From assembly GCA_023386815.1 (NCBI GenBank), contig JAEWIZ010000019.1:1-64000 (forward strand): a stretch of 64,000 nucleotides of DNA. Reading direction: 5' to 3'. The stretch's first letter is position 1. Each line of letters starts with the position of its first letter. Source of the DNA: Bacillota bacterium (GTDB lineage Bacteria; Bacillota; Clostridia; Lachnospirales; Lachnospiraceae). The position numbers and the translations under genes are program-made. Shown piece by piece: positions 1 through 8,194 of this stretch. The notes beneath the pieces are model-generated. The model was not told the DNA's origin. It was given only the letters and a program-made list of their open reading frames with translations, and made no database searches.

Positions 1-120
1 AATGGGAAAGTTGTTTACAAAACGGGATTTTCATTTACAAAACGGGACTTTTGCTTACAAAAATGGAATTTCATTTACAAAATGGGACTCTCAGCTTACA
101 AACGGGATTCTCGTGTTGCA
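1..120. repeat. 20-bp tandem repeat array, probable IS21/Tn7-like element end
   Basis: Five full copies of a unit close to TTACAAAACGGGATTTTCAT start at 15, 35, 55, 75 and 96; bases 1-14 fit the tail of a sixth, so the array continues left of the window. The spacing is exactly 20 bp for the first four copies and 21 for the last. Ends built of several about 20-bp transposase-binding repeats are typical of IS21-family and Tn7-like elements, and the array stops near a terminal TTGCA at 116-120. Calling it an element end is inference, because no transposase lies inside the window. Confidence 0.6.
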
Positions 121-346
121 ATCAACCCTCATTTAAGTGCGGTAGTAAAAAAATCACTGTACAACAATAAATATTTATCGAATAACAATAAAATATTATT
201 GACAAACAAAAGAAGTGATGTTATAGTAACTACTGCATGAGGGAATTAATGTCATGTCGCTGAATATCATGTCTTAACGTATTTAAGCAGATTAAAATTT
301 CATTAAGATTACATACGGAATAAAAGAGTAATTTAGGAGGTCAAGT

Positions 347-799
347 ATGAGTAAGGATCCATTTGTTCGATTTACGAAAACGATATTGGATTTCATGTTT
401 TATATTGGAATTATCGTTTGCGCTACGGTTCCGCTTAGTTTTCGATTTGTAGGAGAGCATATTTTTAAGATTTTCAGTCAATTTTATTTGCCCTTTTGCA
501 TCATCTTTATGATCGCGGGCGTTTTTGCGCTAATGATACTATGGGAATTAAGAAGAATGTTTCGGACAGTTCTTAGGGAAGACCCCTTTGTAAGAGAGAA
601 TGTAATATCCTTAAAACGAATGGGAGTTTGCGCTTTTATCATAGCCGTTTGCATGGCTGCCAGATTGTTTTTTGTCATTACCCCAGCAGCACTGGTATTG
701 ATTGCAGTATTTGTAATTGCCGGCCTCTTTTCCCTGGTATTATCAATGGTATTTGATCAAGCGGTAACCTATAAACAAGAGAATGATTTAACGATCTAA
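347..799 (+). CDS. DUF2975 family four-helix membrane protein
   Basis: A 150-residue integral membrane protein with four hydrophobic segments at about 13-33, 45-67, 91-111 and 115-136. The C-terminal stretch FDQAVTYKQENDLTI matches the ending characteristic of the DUF2975 family, whose function is unknown. The ATG follows AGGAGG at a good distance. The small XRE-type regulator gene starts 11 bp after its stop codon; DUF2975 genes are commonly paired with such a YozG-like regulator, so the two are almost certainly cotranscribed and may work as a membrane protein/repressor pair. The biochemical role cannot be told from sequence. Confidence 0.85.
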   Translation: MSKDPFVRFTKTILDFMFYIGIIVCATVPLSFRFVGEHIFKIFSQFYLPFCIIFMIAGVFALMILWELRRMFRTVLREDPFVRENVISLKRMGVCAFIIAVCMAARLFFVITPAALVLIAVFVIAGLFSLVLSMVFDQAVTYKQENDLTI

Positions 800-810
800 G
801 GGGGGCTGCT

Positions 811-1020
811 ATGATTGAAGTGAATTTAGATGTTGTAATGGCACAAAGAAAAATAGGTTTGACAGAGTTGGCCGAACAAGTGGATATTACCATGGCTAAT
901 CTTTCTATCCTAAAGAATAATAAGGCGAAGGCAGTGCGTTTTAGTACCTTGGAAGCAATCTGTAAAGCCTTAAATTGCCAACCTGGGGATATTTTAAAAT
1001 ATGTTGAGGATGAATCTTAA
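811..1020 (+). CDS. Small XRE/Cro-type helix-turn-helix regulator (YozG-like)
   Basis: A 69-residue, single-domain DNA-binding protein. A helix-turn-helix is visible over about residues 17-37 (LTELAEQVDITMANLSILKN), followed by FSTLEAICKALNCQPGDIL, which is characteristic of the Cro/CI-type YozG family. There is no extra ligand or sensor domain. It follows the DUF2975 gene by 11 bp with AGGGGGG just before the ATG, so the two form a bicistronic unit. It probably regulates its own operon, perhaps under the influence of the membrane partner; that is inference from the recurring pairing. Confidence 0.88.
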   Translation: MIEVNLDVVMAQRKIGLTELAEQVDITMANLSILKNNKAKAVRFSTLEAICKALNCQPGDILKYVEDES

Positions 1021-1140
1021 TAAAAAGAAGTTTTAGAACGAGTTTAAATAATACAAAATGATATGACAAAAAGAAATCAACAATTCTAATCACAGAATTG
1101 GTAATTGTTGTACACAAAATTATGATAGGAGGTAGCACAG

Positions 1141-2775
1141 ATGGAACAATTAAATTCGAATGAATCAGTTAATCAAAATGCAGCTAAAGTGTTTTTGGCA
1201 GATAATGTAAATCCAGCAGATAAAATAATGCCAGCAGGAGTAATCATTGCTCAAAGGGAAACAGAATCGCCTTTGCTGACAAAAGTTCGTCATAACTTCG
1301 GAGTGTTTGGTGGCATCAGCTTGATCTTTGGGCTTTTATTTACCTTATTATTTTATAAAGCTTCACTTGGTTTTAATGTTTTTGCCTTTACAGTCATAAT
1401 GGTATTCTTACTCTATATCATTGGAAGAAAACTATCCGTTCCTGCAAAAAACACCAATCTGTTTTATTATTCAGGTGCAATAATGCTAAGTCTCTCATCC
1501 ATGCTTACATCAAGTGAGATTCTTCAATTTCTCAATCTGGTGGGAATTTTAATTTTGCTTGACTTATCCCTGTTACATCAATTTTACAAAGATGAAACAT
1601 GGGATTTCTCAAGACATTTCGGGAAAATGCTAGGGCTATTGTTCTTTAGCATTGTCTCTCTAGGCAAACCCTTTGTACATGGGGTGGGATTTATGAAGCA
1701 AATTAAGGTGCTAAAGAACGACAAACTACGCAATATATTTATTGGTATTGTTATATCGGTACCTTTGGTAATTATCATTCTTGCACTATTATCCAGCGCG
1801 GATTTGCTATTTGGAGAGCTGACAGAGGATATATTCCAGTTCATTTTCTCGGGAGATGTCATTGGTGTGGGCTTTATGTTAGTGTTTGGATTTTTAGCCT
1901 GCTATTGCATCCTTTGTGGAGCTGTTACGAATGTGGGAGAGGAATCCCGTGCCCAGAAAAAGAAAGCTGACGCATCCATAGCCATTACGGTTATGCTTAT
2001 TTTATCCTTTGTCTATGTACTCTTTTGCGGAATTCAGGTGGTATATTTATTCGCGAATGGTGTGTCCGTACTTCCGCAGGAATTTACCTTTGCAGAATAT
2101 GCAAGAAGAGGCTTCTTTGAGCTCCTGGCGGTAGCCTCTATCAACATTATCTTAATGTTATTAGAAAAAACGCTGTTCCAGGAAAGTAGAGTGGTAAGTG
2201 TTCTAATTACATTAATAACACTTTGTACCTATATTATGATTGGCTCTGCAACCTATCGTATGTTACTTTATATTAGTGCGTATCATTTAACCTTTTTGAG
2301 AGTATTTGTGCTATTGGCATTATTCGTAATTGCCCTTATTCTAGCCGGAGTTGTTATTACGGAGTTTCGTAAAAGCTTCCCCCTGTTCCGTTATTGTGTG
2401 GCTGTGATCGTCCTTCCCTATTTGATTTTTTCATTTTCCAGGCCAGATTATTATATTGCTAAGTATCTAATTGACCATGTTGATACCCTCAGTTATTCAG
2501 ATATGAATTATTTGACGAACGAGTTGTCCTTAGATGCTGCACCGATTGTTCTTCCGGTGGTAACGGATCCAGAGCGTTGGAATGATAATAACGATAAGAG
2601 AGAAAACGAAGATTCAATTGGGGAATACGGTACGATGTTTTACGAGTATGCTATTTCGGCAGATGAAATTAAGGAGGACTATTTCTCCAGAATTAACAGT
2701 ACTCAGTTGGAAAGGAAGTTGAGGGACTTTAATTATTCTATTTACCGGTTGGAAAGTCTCTCTATTCCAAAGTAA
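1141..2775 (+). CDS. DUF4173/DUF4153 polytopic membrane protein
   Basis: A 544-residue protein with a soluble N-terminal stretch of about 50 residues, then about a dozen hydrophobic segments up to residue 440, and a soluble acidic C-terminal tail of about 100 residues. The segment ATYRMLLYISAYHLTFLR near residue 380 is the conserved core of the DUF4173 family, which is related to DUF4153. The family has no firmly assigned function. The ATG is preceded by AGGAGG and the gene is followed by a strong terminator. A second DUF4153-like protein lies at 60210-61979. A link to the upstream DUF2975/XRE pair is possible because the three genes lie in one direction with a 120-bp gap. Confidence 0.8.
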   Translation: MEQLNSNESVNQNAAKVFLADNVNPADKIMPAGVIIAQRETESPLLTKVRHNFGVFGGISLIFGLLFTLLFYKASLGFNVFAFTVIMVFLLYIIGRKLSVPAKNTNLFYYSGAIMLSLSSMLTSSEILQFLNLVGILILLDLSLLHQFYKDETWDFSRHFGKMLGLLFFSIVSLGKPFVHGVGFMKQIKVLKNDKLRNIFIGIVISVPLVIIILALLSSADLLFGELTEDIFQFIFSGDVIGVGFMLVFGFLACYCILCGAVTNVGEESRAQKKKADASIAITVMLILSFVYVLFCGIQVVYLFANGVSVLPQEFTFAEYARRGFFELLAVASINIILMLLEKTLFQESRVVSVLITLITLCTYIMIGSATYRMLLYISAYHLTFLRVFVLLALFVIALILAGVVITEFRKSFPLFRYCVAVIVLPYLIFSFSRPDYYIAKYLIDHVDTLSYSDMNYLTNELSLDAAPIVLPVVTDPERWNDNNDKRENEDSIGEYGTMFYEYAISADEIKEDYFSRINSTQLERKLRDFNYSIYRLESLSIPK

Positions 2776-2832
2776 TAAGTACAATATTTAAGTTAGAACT
2801 GCCAGCTGATCTAATTGTCAAGTATTAAAAGT

Positions 2833-2889
2833 GGGATGATTCAATCGGGAATTGAAAGAGTATTTCCAATGGAATCATCCCTTTTTATT
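2833..2889 (+). terminator. Rho-independent terminator of the DUF4173 gene
   Basis: GGGATGATTC (2833-2842) pairs perfectly with GAATCATCCC (2872-2881) and is followed by a T-rich run. It lies between convergent genes and may serve both. Confidence 0.75.
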
Positions 2890-2908
2890 TATATCAAGAT
2901 GGCATCAG

Positions 2909-3181
2909 CTACATTTCACGATCATATTTCATAAGATGATAGATAAAAGAAATGACAACCAAAAGATAGCCAAATACAAGCAAAAGAATGACAACCAAAT
3001 TGATCTCTAATAGTGCAAAGGATAACATTAGGGCGCCGAATACGAATAACATCAGGTCATAAGCTTTTGCTTTTGCACGATTAGCAATAGCAATACTTCG
3101 TTCATCCTTTCGTTCTATCTCAAATTGTATTTGCAAATCAGGGTTATGTTGATACGCCTTATAGCTAATGATATTCCCCAT
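2909..3181 (-). CDS. Small two-helix membrane protein, possibly N-terminally truncated
   Basis: A 90-residue protein: a charged N-terminal half containing EIERKDERSIAIANRAKAKA, then two hydrophobic segments at about 44-62 and 64-84. From memory, similar clostridial proteins carry an extra N-terminal membrane segment before the charged stretch; here the in-frame upstream sequence has no such segment and reaches a stop after 12 codons. No ribosome binding site precedes the ATG. It may be a shortened or decaying copy. It faces the DUF4173 gene across a shared terminator. Function unknown. Confidence 0.6.
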   Translation of the reverse strand: MGNIISYKAYQHNPDLQIQFEIERKDERSIAIANRAKAKAYDLMLFVFGALMLSFALLEINLVVILLLVFGYLLVVISFIYHLMKYDREM

Positions 3182-3331
3182 ACATAACTTAATAAAGGTT
3201 TTAAAATTAAAAATGTTTTATAAAAAGTTACTAATATTGGCTTCTAAACCCAATTTTACGGTTTTCTTTTGCTTAAACTGTGATATACTTGTGTTATTGT
3301 AAATTGATAAATTCAAATTGTGAGGTGGATT

Positions 3332-4300
3332 ATGGAACTAAACAACACAATAAAAGAAAATAGAACTGATGGAATTGGGAAGAGGTATACAATCGATGTA
3401 ATAATACCAACCTATCATTCTGGAGATAAATTCGACAAGCTTATAAAGATGCTATATGCACAAACAGTAAAGCCAAATAGGGTCTTGATTCTTCATACGG
3501 TGGAGAATGAGGGGGAGGAACAGAGTTATCCTCAGATCGAAGGCAGTAATATTACCGTTATTCCAATTGAGAAAAAGAACTTTGACCATGGTGGTACCAG
3601 AAAATATGGCGCTTCCTTATCGGATGCGGATATTATTATGTTTATGACCCAGGATGCAGTTCCTGCTGATGAGCATCTGATAGAAAAACTTCTGGAGCCT
3701 TATCTTGACCCAACCGTCTCAGCGACGTATGCAAGGCAATTGCCGGATGAGAAGGCGGATTTGTTAGAGCGATATACGAGGTATTTCAACTATCCGAATC
3801 AAAGCAGGGTAAAGTCAAAGGAAGATATTTCTGAGCTAGGAATTAAGACCTTCTTTTGTTCCGATGTATGTGCTACCTATCGTAACAGCGTATACCGTCA
3901 GCTTGGCGGTTTTGTGGATAAGACAATATTTAATGAAGATATGATTATGGCAGCCGCTATGATTCGTGCGGATTATAAAGTGGCATATGCAGCGGGAGCA
4001 AAGGTAATTCATTCTCATCGATATAGCTATGAGGAACAGTTTACACGTAACTTTGACCTTGGGGTTTCTCATAATCAATATGTTGAAGTATTCCATGGTT
4101 TAAAATCTGAGTCTGAGGGTATTAAGTTAGTGATCAGTAGCATTCGTTATCTGATTGAAAAGAGAAAGTTTTTAATGATTCCTGATCTGATGATCAGCAG
4201 CGGGTGTAAATTTCTTGGCTATCAATTAGGGAAACGTTACGACCTTTTCTCCAAGGATTTTGTGAAGCGATGCAGTATGAATAAGTCTTATTGGAAATAG
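3332..4300 (+). CDS. Family 2 glycosyltransferase (rhamnosyltransferase-like)
   Basis: A 322-residue cytosolic GT-A fold enzyme that would transfer a sugar from a nucleotide donor onto a growing surface polysaccharide. The N-terminus IDVIIPTYHSGDKFDKLI is the nucleotide-binding start of family GT2, MTQDAVP holds the Asp-containing metal site, and FNEDMIMAAAM is the ED region with the likely catalytic base. The overall pattern resembles RfbF/RfbN-type rhamnosyltransferases. An in-frame GTG at 3320 lacks a ribosome site, whereas GAGGTGG sits 5 bp before the ATG at 3332, so the later start was chosen. The next gene, 40 bp on, is another GT2 enzyme. Acceptor and donor are unknown. Confidence 0.85.
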   Translation: MELNNTIKENRTDGIGKRYTIDVIIPTYHSGDKFDKLIKMLYAQTVKPNRVLILHTVENEGEEQSYPQIEGSNITVIPIEKKNFDHGGTRKYGASLSDADIIMFMTQDAVPADEHLIEKLLEPYLDPTVSATYARQLPDEKADLLERYTRYFNYPNQSRVKSKEDISELGIKTFFCSDVCATYRNSVYRQLGGFVDKTIFNEDMIMAAAMIRADYKVAYAAGAKVIHSHRYSYEEQFTRNFDLGVSHNQYVEVFHGLKSESEGIKLVISSIRYLIEKRKFLMIPDLMISSGCKFLGYQLGKRYDLFSKDFVKRCSMNKSYWK

Positions 4301-4340
4301 TAAGCTAGTTAATGATAAATAATATGGAGAGGTATATTTC

Positions 4341-5270
4341 ATGAGTACAGTTGCAATTGTTATGGCAACCTATAATGGTGAGCGGTATATAAGAGAGCAG
4401 GTAGATTCGATACTGGCATCCTCTTATCAGGATTTTGAGCTTTATATTTTTGATGATGGCTCGAAGGATCATACTCTTTCAATTCTTAAGGAGTATGAAC
4501 TACAATATCCGAATAAAATACATGTACATCAGAATACTGTCAATCAGGGAGTAGTAGCTAACTTTTTACATGGCGTCTGCAAAACTACTATGGATTATGT
4601 TATGTTTTGTGACCAGGATGATATATGGAAGCCTACTAAGATTGCAATGACGTTAAAACGTATGAGAAATATGGAAGCTCAGTCAGATAAATCAATACCG
4701 ATGGTTGTTTTTACGGATGCTGTGATGGTGGACCAAGATTTGAATACGATTTCAAATTCCTTTTTCGGATCCTCCCACTTAAATCCCTGTAAAACAGATC
4801 TGTCCCATATACTAATGGAAAATAAATTAATCGGTTGCACGGTTATGATTAATGCTGCCCTTCGAAAGGTGTTACAAAGTAACAGACTTCCTAACAATGC
4901 CAGGTACCATGATTGGTGGATTGCTTTAATTGCAGCTTCCATGGGAAAGATTGGATTTATTCGGGAAGGAACTCTTCTTTATCGACAGCATGGAGGAAAT
5001 GCAGTCGGAGGTTTGAGCTTTGGAGAATATGTGAAAAATCGGGTGACTTCCTTGGGAAGACAAAAAGAAGCACTCAGATCACTAAGCCTTCAAGCAGATG
5101 AATTTATATCCATCTACCAGAACCTGCTTCCAAAAGAAAAGCAGGATATCATTCGTAGCTTTGCAAATTTAGAACAATTGGGTTATATTAAACGTAGACA
5201 GATATTGATACGCTACAAGTTCTATAAAACCGGACTAGTGCGTAATGTAGGCCTTATGATAATTATATAA
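4341..5270 (+). CDS. Family 2 glycosyltransferase (rhamnan/rhamnosyltransferase-like)
   Basis: A 309-residue GT2 enzyme. Motifs in order: VAIVMATYNGERYIREQ at the N-terminus (nucleotide binding), FDDGSKDHT, then FCDQDDIWKPTK, the DxD-containing metal/donor site that is distinctive of the WcaA/rhamnosyltransferase group, and HDWWIALIAA near residue 195. GGAGAGG precedes the ATG. It follows the other GT2 gene by 40 bp and should be cotranscribed; the two probably add successive sugars to a cell-surface glycan. No flippase, polymerase or sugar-nucleotide synthesis genes are next to them, so they look like a detached part of a polysaccharide pathway. Confidence 0.87.
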   Translation: MSTVAIVMATYNGERYIREQVDSILASSYQDFELYIFDDGSKDHTLSILKEYELQYPNKIHVHQNTVNQGVVANFLHGVCKTTMDYVMFCDQDDIWKPTKIAMTLKRMRNMEAQSDKSIPMVVFTDAVMVDQDLNTISNSFFGSSHLNPCKTDLSHILMENKLIGCTVMINAALRKVLQSNRLPNNARYHDWWIALIAASMGKIGFIREGTLLYRQHGGNAVGGLSFGEYVKNRVTSLGRQKEALRSLSLQADEFISIYQNLLPKEKQDIIRSFANLEQLGYIKRRQILIRYKFYKTGLVRNVGLMIII

Positions 5271-5366
5271 GGATTGAATGTTTAAGTTTATCTTCTGATT
5301 ATGGTTCTGCTTATCAGATAGGTATCTCGATTATGATTACAACTGATATAATCTAGATTATTAACA

Positions 5367-5434
5367 AATCTTGAATATGAAATAATCATGAATATAAAAT
5401 AATCTTGAATCTAAAGCGATCTGAAATATAAAAA
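5367..5434. repeat. Four imperfect 17-bp tandem repeats
   Basis: Units starting at 5367, 5384, 5401 and 5418 share the pattern AATCTTGAATATAAAAT with exact 17-bp spacing. They fill the intergenic region after the second glycosyltransferase. The remainder of 5271-5500 shows only AT-rich sequence. Confidence 0.6.
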
Positions 5435-5507
5435 TGTTGCATTTTTATGCATTTGCTTTAGTGATTTAAACTAATAAAAAAATGTGTAATTAAGCACGTT
5501 TGAACAC

Positions 5508-5536
5508 TTGACAAATACAAATGTAGTTGGTACAAT
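5508..5536 (+). promoter_or_regulatory. Sigma-A promoter of ilvN-ilvC
   Basis: A perfect TTGACA -35 box (5508-5513), a 17-bp spacer and TACAAT (5531-5536). Transcription should begin near 5543, giving a leader of about 160 nt before ilvN. Confidence 0.8.
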
Positions 5537-5568
5537 AACATACAACTTAATAAACTTACTTTTTATAC

Positions 5569-5638
5569 AGCAACAGAAGCCCCATTACAGAGTGACCTGT
5601 GACGGGCTTTTCTTATAAGCTTCTGTCCTTCAGTTGCT
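5569..5638 (+). promoter_or_regulatory. Folded ilvN leader with competing hairpins (possible attenuator)
   Basis: An outer stem joins AGCAACAGAAGC (5569-5580) to GCTTCTGT (5619-5626) and AGTTGCT (5632-5638). An alternative inner stem pairs AAGCCCCATTACAG with CTGTGACGGGCTT and is followed by TTTTCTTA, resembling a terminator. The two share the AGAAGC strand, so they cannot both form fully. No T-box consensus (GGTGGNACCGCG) is present. Regulation by attenuation is inferred. Confidence 0.45.
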
Positions 5639-5660
5639 TATTACATAGGTGGTTGTGAAT

Positions 5661-5690
5661 ATGATATTGATACAATTTCCTATTACATAA
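5661..5690 (+). promoter_or_regulatory. Possible nine-codon Ile-rich leader peptide MILIQFPIT
   Basis: AGGTGG stands 8 bp before an ATG that opens a nine-codon frame with three Ile and one Leu, ending 16 bp before the ilvN start codon. Branched-chain residues in a leader of a branched-chain operon are suggestive, but the only terminator-like hairpin lies upstream of it, so classical attenuation would not fit. Chance is possible. Confidence 0.25.
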
Positions 5691-5706
5691 AAGAGAGGAG
5701 AATGCT

Positions 5707-6213
5707 ATGAAGAGGATGGTATTTTCAATTCTGGTGGATAATACAGCGGGTGTCCTTAGTCGAGTCGCAGGATTATTCAGTAGAAGAGGTTATAACATTG
5801 ATAGCTTAACGGTAGGTGAGACTGAAAATCCTACGATTTCCAGGATGACTGTATTAGCGCATGGTGATGATCAGATATTAGATCAAATTAGAAAGCAGCT
5901 AATTAAGCTAGAAGATGTTATTGAGATTATTGAGTTAGTTCCCGGTGAATCCGTAACAAGGGAGCTAATCTTGGTCAAGGTCAGTGCACCGGAAAAGGAT
6001 CGTCAGGCAATTATTTCGATTGCCGATATCTTCAGAGCAAAGATCGTAGATGTGGCACCGGAATCCCTGATTATAGAATTAACCGGAAGCCAGGAGAAGC
6101 TGGATGCATTTATTAAATTACTAGAACCATATACAATCAGAGAGCTTGTCCGTACTGGTATTACCGGTTTAACTAGAGGATTCGGAGATATCTCAGATTA
6201 TATTGATGACTAA
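5707..6213 (+). CDS. ilvN: Acetolactate synthase small (regulatory) subunit
   Basis: A 168-residue regulatory subunit of acetohydroxyacid synthase, the first common enzyme of valine, leucine and isoleucine synthesis. The N-terminal ACT domain begins FSILVDNTAGVLSRVAGLFS and continues RRGYNIDSLTVGETE, giving the valine-binding signature of IlvN/IlvH; the C-terminal half (about 80-160) matches the small-subunit C-terminal domain. The length is normal. GAGAGGAG precedes the ATG. The catalytic subunit gene ilvB is not adjacent; the downstream partner is ilvC, 75 bp away. Feedback inhibition by valine is expected from the family. Confidence 0.96.
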   Translation: MKRMVFSILVDNTAGVLSRVAGLFSRRGYNIDSLTVGETENPTISRMTVLAHGDDQILDQIRKQLIKLEDVIEIIELVPGESVTRELILVKVSAPEKDRQAIISIADIFRAKIVDVAPESLIIELTGSQEKLDAFIKLLEPYTIRELVRTGITGLTRGFGDISDYIDD

Positions 6214-6288
6214 GTTATTGTAAGAGAGTAAATACCCAAAATAAATAATGAGGAGAAATCCTCGCATACAAAGTAGGAGGAATATAGG

Positions 6289-7299
6289 ATGGCAAAGATT
6301 TATTATCAACAGGATTGTAACCTTTCATTATTAGAAGGAAAAACAATTGCAGTGATTGGTTACGGCAGCCAGGGTCATGCACATGCATTAAATGCAAAGG
6401 AGTCCGGTGTACATGTTATTATCGGTCTTTATGAAGGAAGTAAGTCATGGGCAAAGGCTGAAGCAGCAGGCTTTGAAGTTTATACAGCGGCTGAAGCAGC
6501 AAAGAAAGCTGATATTATCATGATTCTTATCAACGATGAGAAGCAGGGCAAATTATATAAAGAAGCGATTGAGCCTAACTTAGAACCAGGAAATGCATTA
6601 ATGTTCGCACATGGCTTCAGCATCCACTTTGGTCAGATTGTTCCTCCGGCAGATGTTGACGTATTAATGATCGCTCCTAAGGGACCTGGACATACAGTAA
6701 GAAGCCAGTATCAGGAAGGCCGTGGTGTGCCTGCACTGATCGCAGTACATCAGAATGCTAGCGGTAAGGCACATGATATTGGTCTTGCATATGCCTTAGC
6801 AATTGGTGGAGCAAGAGCAGGTGTTCTTCAGACAACCTTTAGAGAAGAAACCGAGACAGATCTATTCGGTGAGCAAGCTGTACTTTGCGGTGGTGTTACT
6901 GCCCTGATGAAGGCTGGATTTGAAACCTTAGTTGAAGCTGGCTATGAACCAGAAAGCGCTTACTTTGAATGTATTCATGAGATGAAATTAATCGTTGACT
7001 TGATCAATGAAAGTGGTTTTGCAGGTATGAGATATTCCATCTCCAATACTGCTGAATATGGTGATTATATTACCGGTTCTAAGATCATCACAGCTGAGAC
7101 AAAGAAAGCGATGAAGCAGGTTCTTACTGATATCCAGGATGGTACCTTTGCTCGTAACTGGTTAGTAGAGAACCAGGTTGGCTGTCCATACTTCAATGCA
7201 AGAAGAAGAATTGAATCACAGCATGAGCTTGAGAAGGTTGGCGCTGAGCTTCGTAAGATGATGAGCTGGACAAATAAACCGAAGTTAATTAATAATTAA
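6289..7299 (+). CDS. ilvC: Ketol-acid reductoisomerase, class I
   Basis: A 336-residue enzyme that isomerises and reduces acetolactate or acetohydroxybutyrate in branched-chain amino acid synthesis. The dinucleotide-binding loop is GYGSQGHAHALN (24-35). The catalytic and Mg2+ residues are visible in FAHGF, APKGPGHTVR, REETETDLFGEQ and FECIHEMKLIVDL. The length is typical of class I enzymes. The cofactor-specificity loop reads GLYEGSKSW (46-54): the position usually held by Arg in NADPH enzymes is Tyr48, followed by Glu49, which may favour NADH. The gene has AGGAGG upstream, follows ilvN and ends at a terminator. Confidence 0.97.
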   Translation: MAKIYYQQDCNLSLLEGKTIAVIGYGSQGHAHALNAKESGVHVIIGLYEGSKSWAKAEAAGFEVYTAAEAAKKADIIMILINDEKQGKLYKEAIEPNLEPGNALMFAHGFSIHFGQIVPPADVDVLMIAPKGPGHTVRSQYQEGRGVPALIAVHQNASGKAHDIGLAYALAIGGARAGVLQTTFREETETDLFGEQAVLCGGVTALMKAGFETLVEAGYEPESAYFECIHEMKLIVDLINESGFAGMRYSISNTAEYGDYITGSKIITAETKKAMKQVLTDIQDGTFARNWLVENQVGCPYFNARRRIESQHELEKVGAELRKMMSWTNKPKLINN

Positions 7300-7364
7300 T
7301 TCCATGAAATATCTGAAGCCTTAGAATGGCCTCCCGTTAATAGACAATTAACATAATAATTTTC

Positions 7365-7397
7365 CTGCCAGTAGTGTGCAACCTGCTGGCAGTTTTT
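7365..7397 (+). terminator. Terminator of ilvN-ilvC
   Basis: CTGCCAG (7365-7371) pairs with CTGGCAG (7386-7392), followed directly by TTTTT. Confidence 0.85.
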
Positions 7398-7588
7398 ACG
7401 TGCCTGGAGTCAGATACTTTCTTTGCAGATGATTGTGTGGTATGATAGTTAGAGGCATATTAGAGAACCTTAAAATAATAGGCCATACGAATACCAGCTG
7501 CTGAATGTTGGAAAAAAGAATAGCTGGCAAAAACTATCAAATAAAGAGTTATAGAATAAGTGACATATGGAATAGGAGAGAAAAATTA

Positions 7589-8194
7589 ATGATAAATACA
7601 GTAATATTTGACATAGGTAATGTACTTGCTCATTTTGGCTGGAAGGATTATTTACTTAGCTGTAATTATGATGAGGAGACTTTAAGAAGAATCAGTAATG
7701 CTACTGTTCAAAGTGATTTTTGGCTGGAGTGGGACAGAGGTGCAAAGGAAAGTACGGAATTGATTGAACTAAGCGTGTCAAAAGAACCCGGTTTGGAAAA
7801 AGAAATAAGAGACTTTTTTGAAAATTTTCATTCCATGATTGTGGAATATGATTATGCTGCTGATTTGGTAAAGCAATTACGCAGTAATAATTATAAAGTT
7901 TACATATTGTCCAACTATTCTAAAACTGGTTATGAAATGCAAAAGGATAGCTTTGAATTTATGAAGTACATCGATGGAGGGATAGTATCCTATAAGATAA
8001 AGCATGTAAAACCGGAACCTGCCATATATTATGCCTTGATAGAAAAATATCAGTTTAATCCCTCAGAAGCAGTCTTTTTAGACGATCTGCAGGTAAATGT
8101 GGACGCCGCAAAGGAATTGGGTTTTCATGCGATCCGGTTTGAAAATTACGACCAGGCCATGGAGGAGCTGCGAGAACTTGGAGTTAGAATTTAA
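7589..8194 (+). CDS. HAD-superfamily phosphatase (YihX-like)
   Basis: A 201-residue cytosolic HAD hydrolase. Motif I is VIFDIGNVLAHF with the nucleophile Asp8; the position two residues on is Gly instead of Asp, as in YihX-type members (FDLGNV). Motif II is YILSNYSK, motif III lies in KPEPAIYYALI and motif IV is VFLDDLQVNVDAAKELG. A helical cap domain fills about residues 20-90. YihX removes phosphate from alpha-glucose-1-phosphate, so a sugar phosphate is a reasonable but unproven substrate. A longer frame opens at 7505, but GGAGAG stands just before the ATG at 7589, which is preferred. Monocistronic. Confidence 0.85.
   Translation: MINTVIFDIGNVLAHFGWKDYLLSCNYDEETLRRISNATVQSDFWLEWDRGAKESTELIELSVSKEPGLEKEIRDFFENFHSMIVEYDYAADLVKQLRSNNYKVYILSNYSKTGYEMQKDSFEFMKYIDGGIVSYKIKHVKPEPAIYYALIEKYQFNPSEAVFLDDLQVNVDAAKELGFHAIRFENYDQAMEELRELGVRI

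Noticed and set aside
1..240. Open frame from the window edge through the 20-bp repeats to a TGA at 238-240
   Set aside because: The 20-bp period is not a multiple of three, the translation has no domain, and the sequence behaves as a DNA-level repeat; it could only be the tail of a gene outside the window.
5500..5706. T-box riboswitch in the ilvN leader
   Set aside because: A GGTGG string occurs, but the antiterminator consensus and Stem I features are missing.
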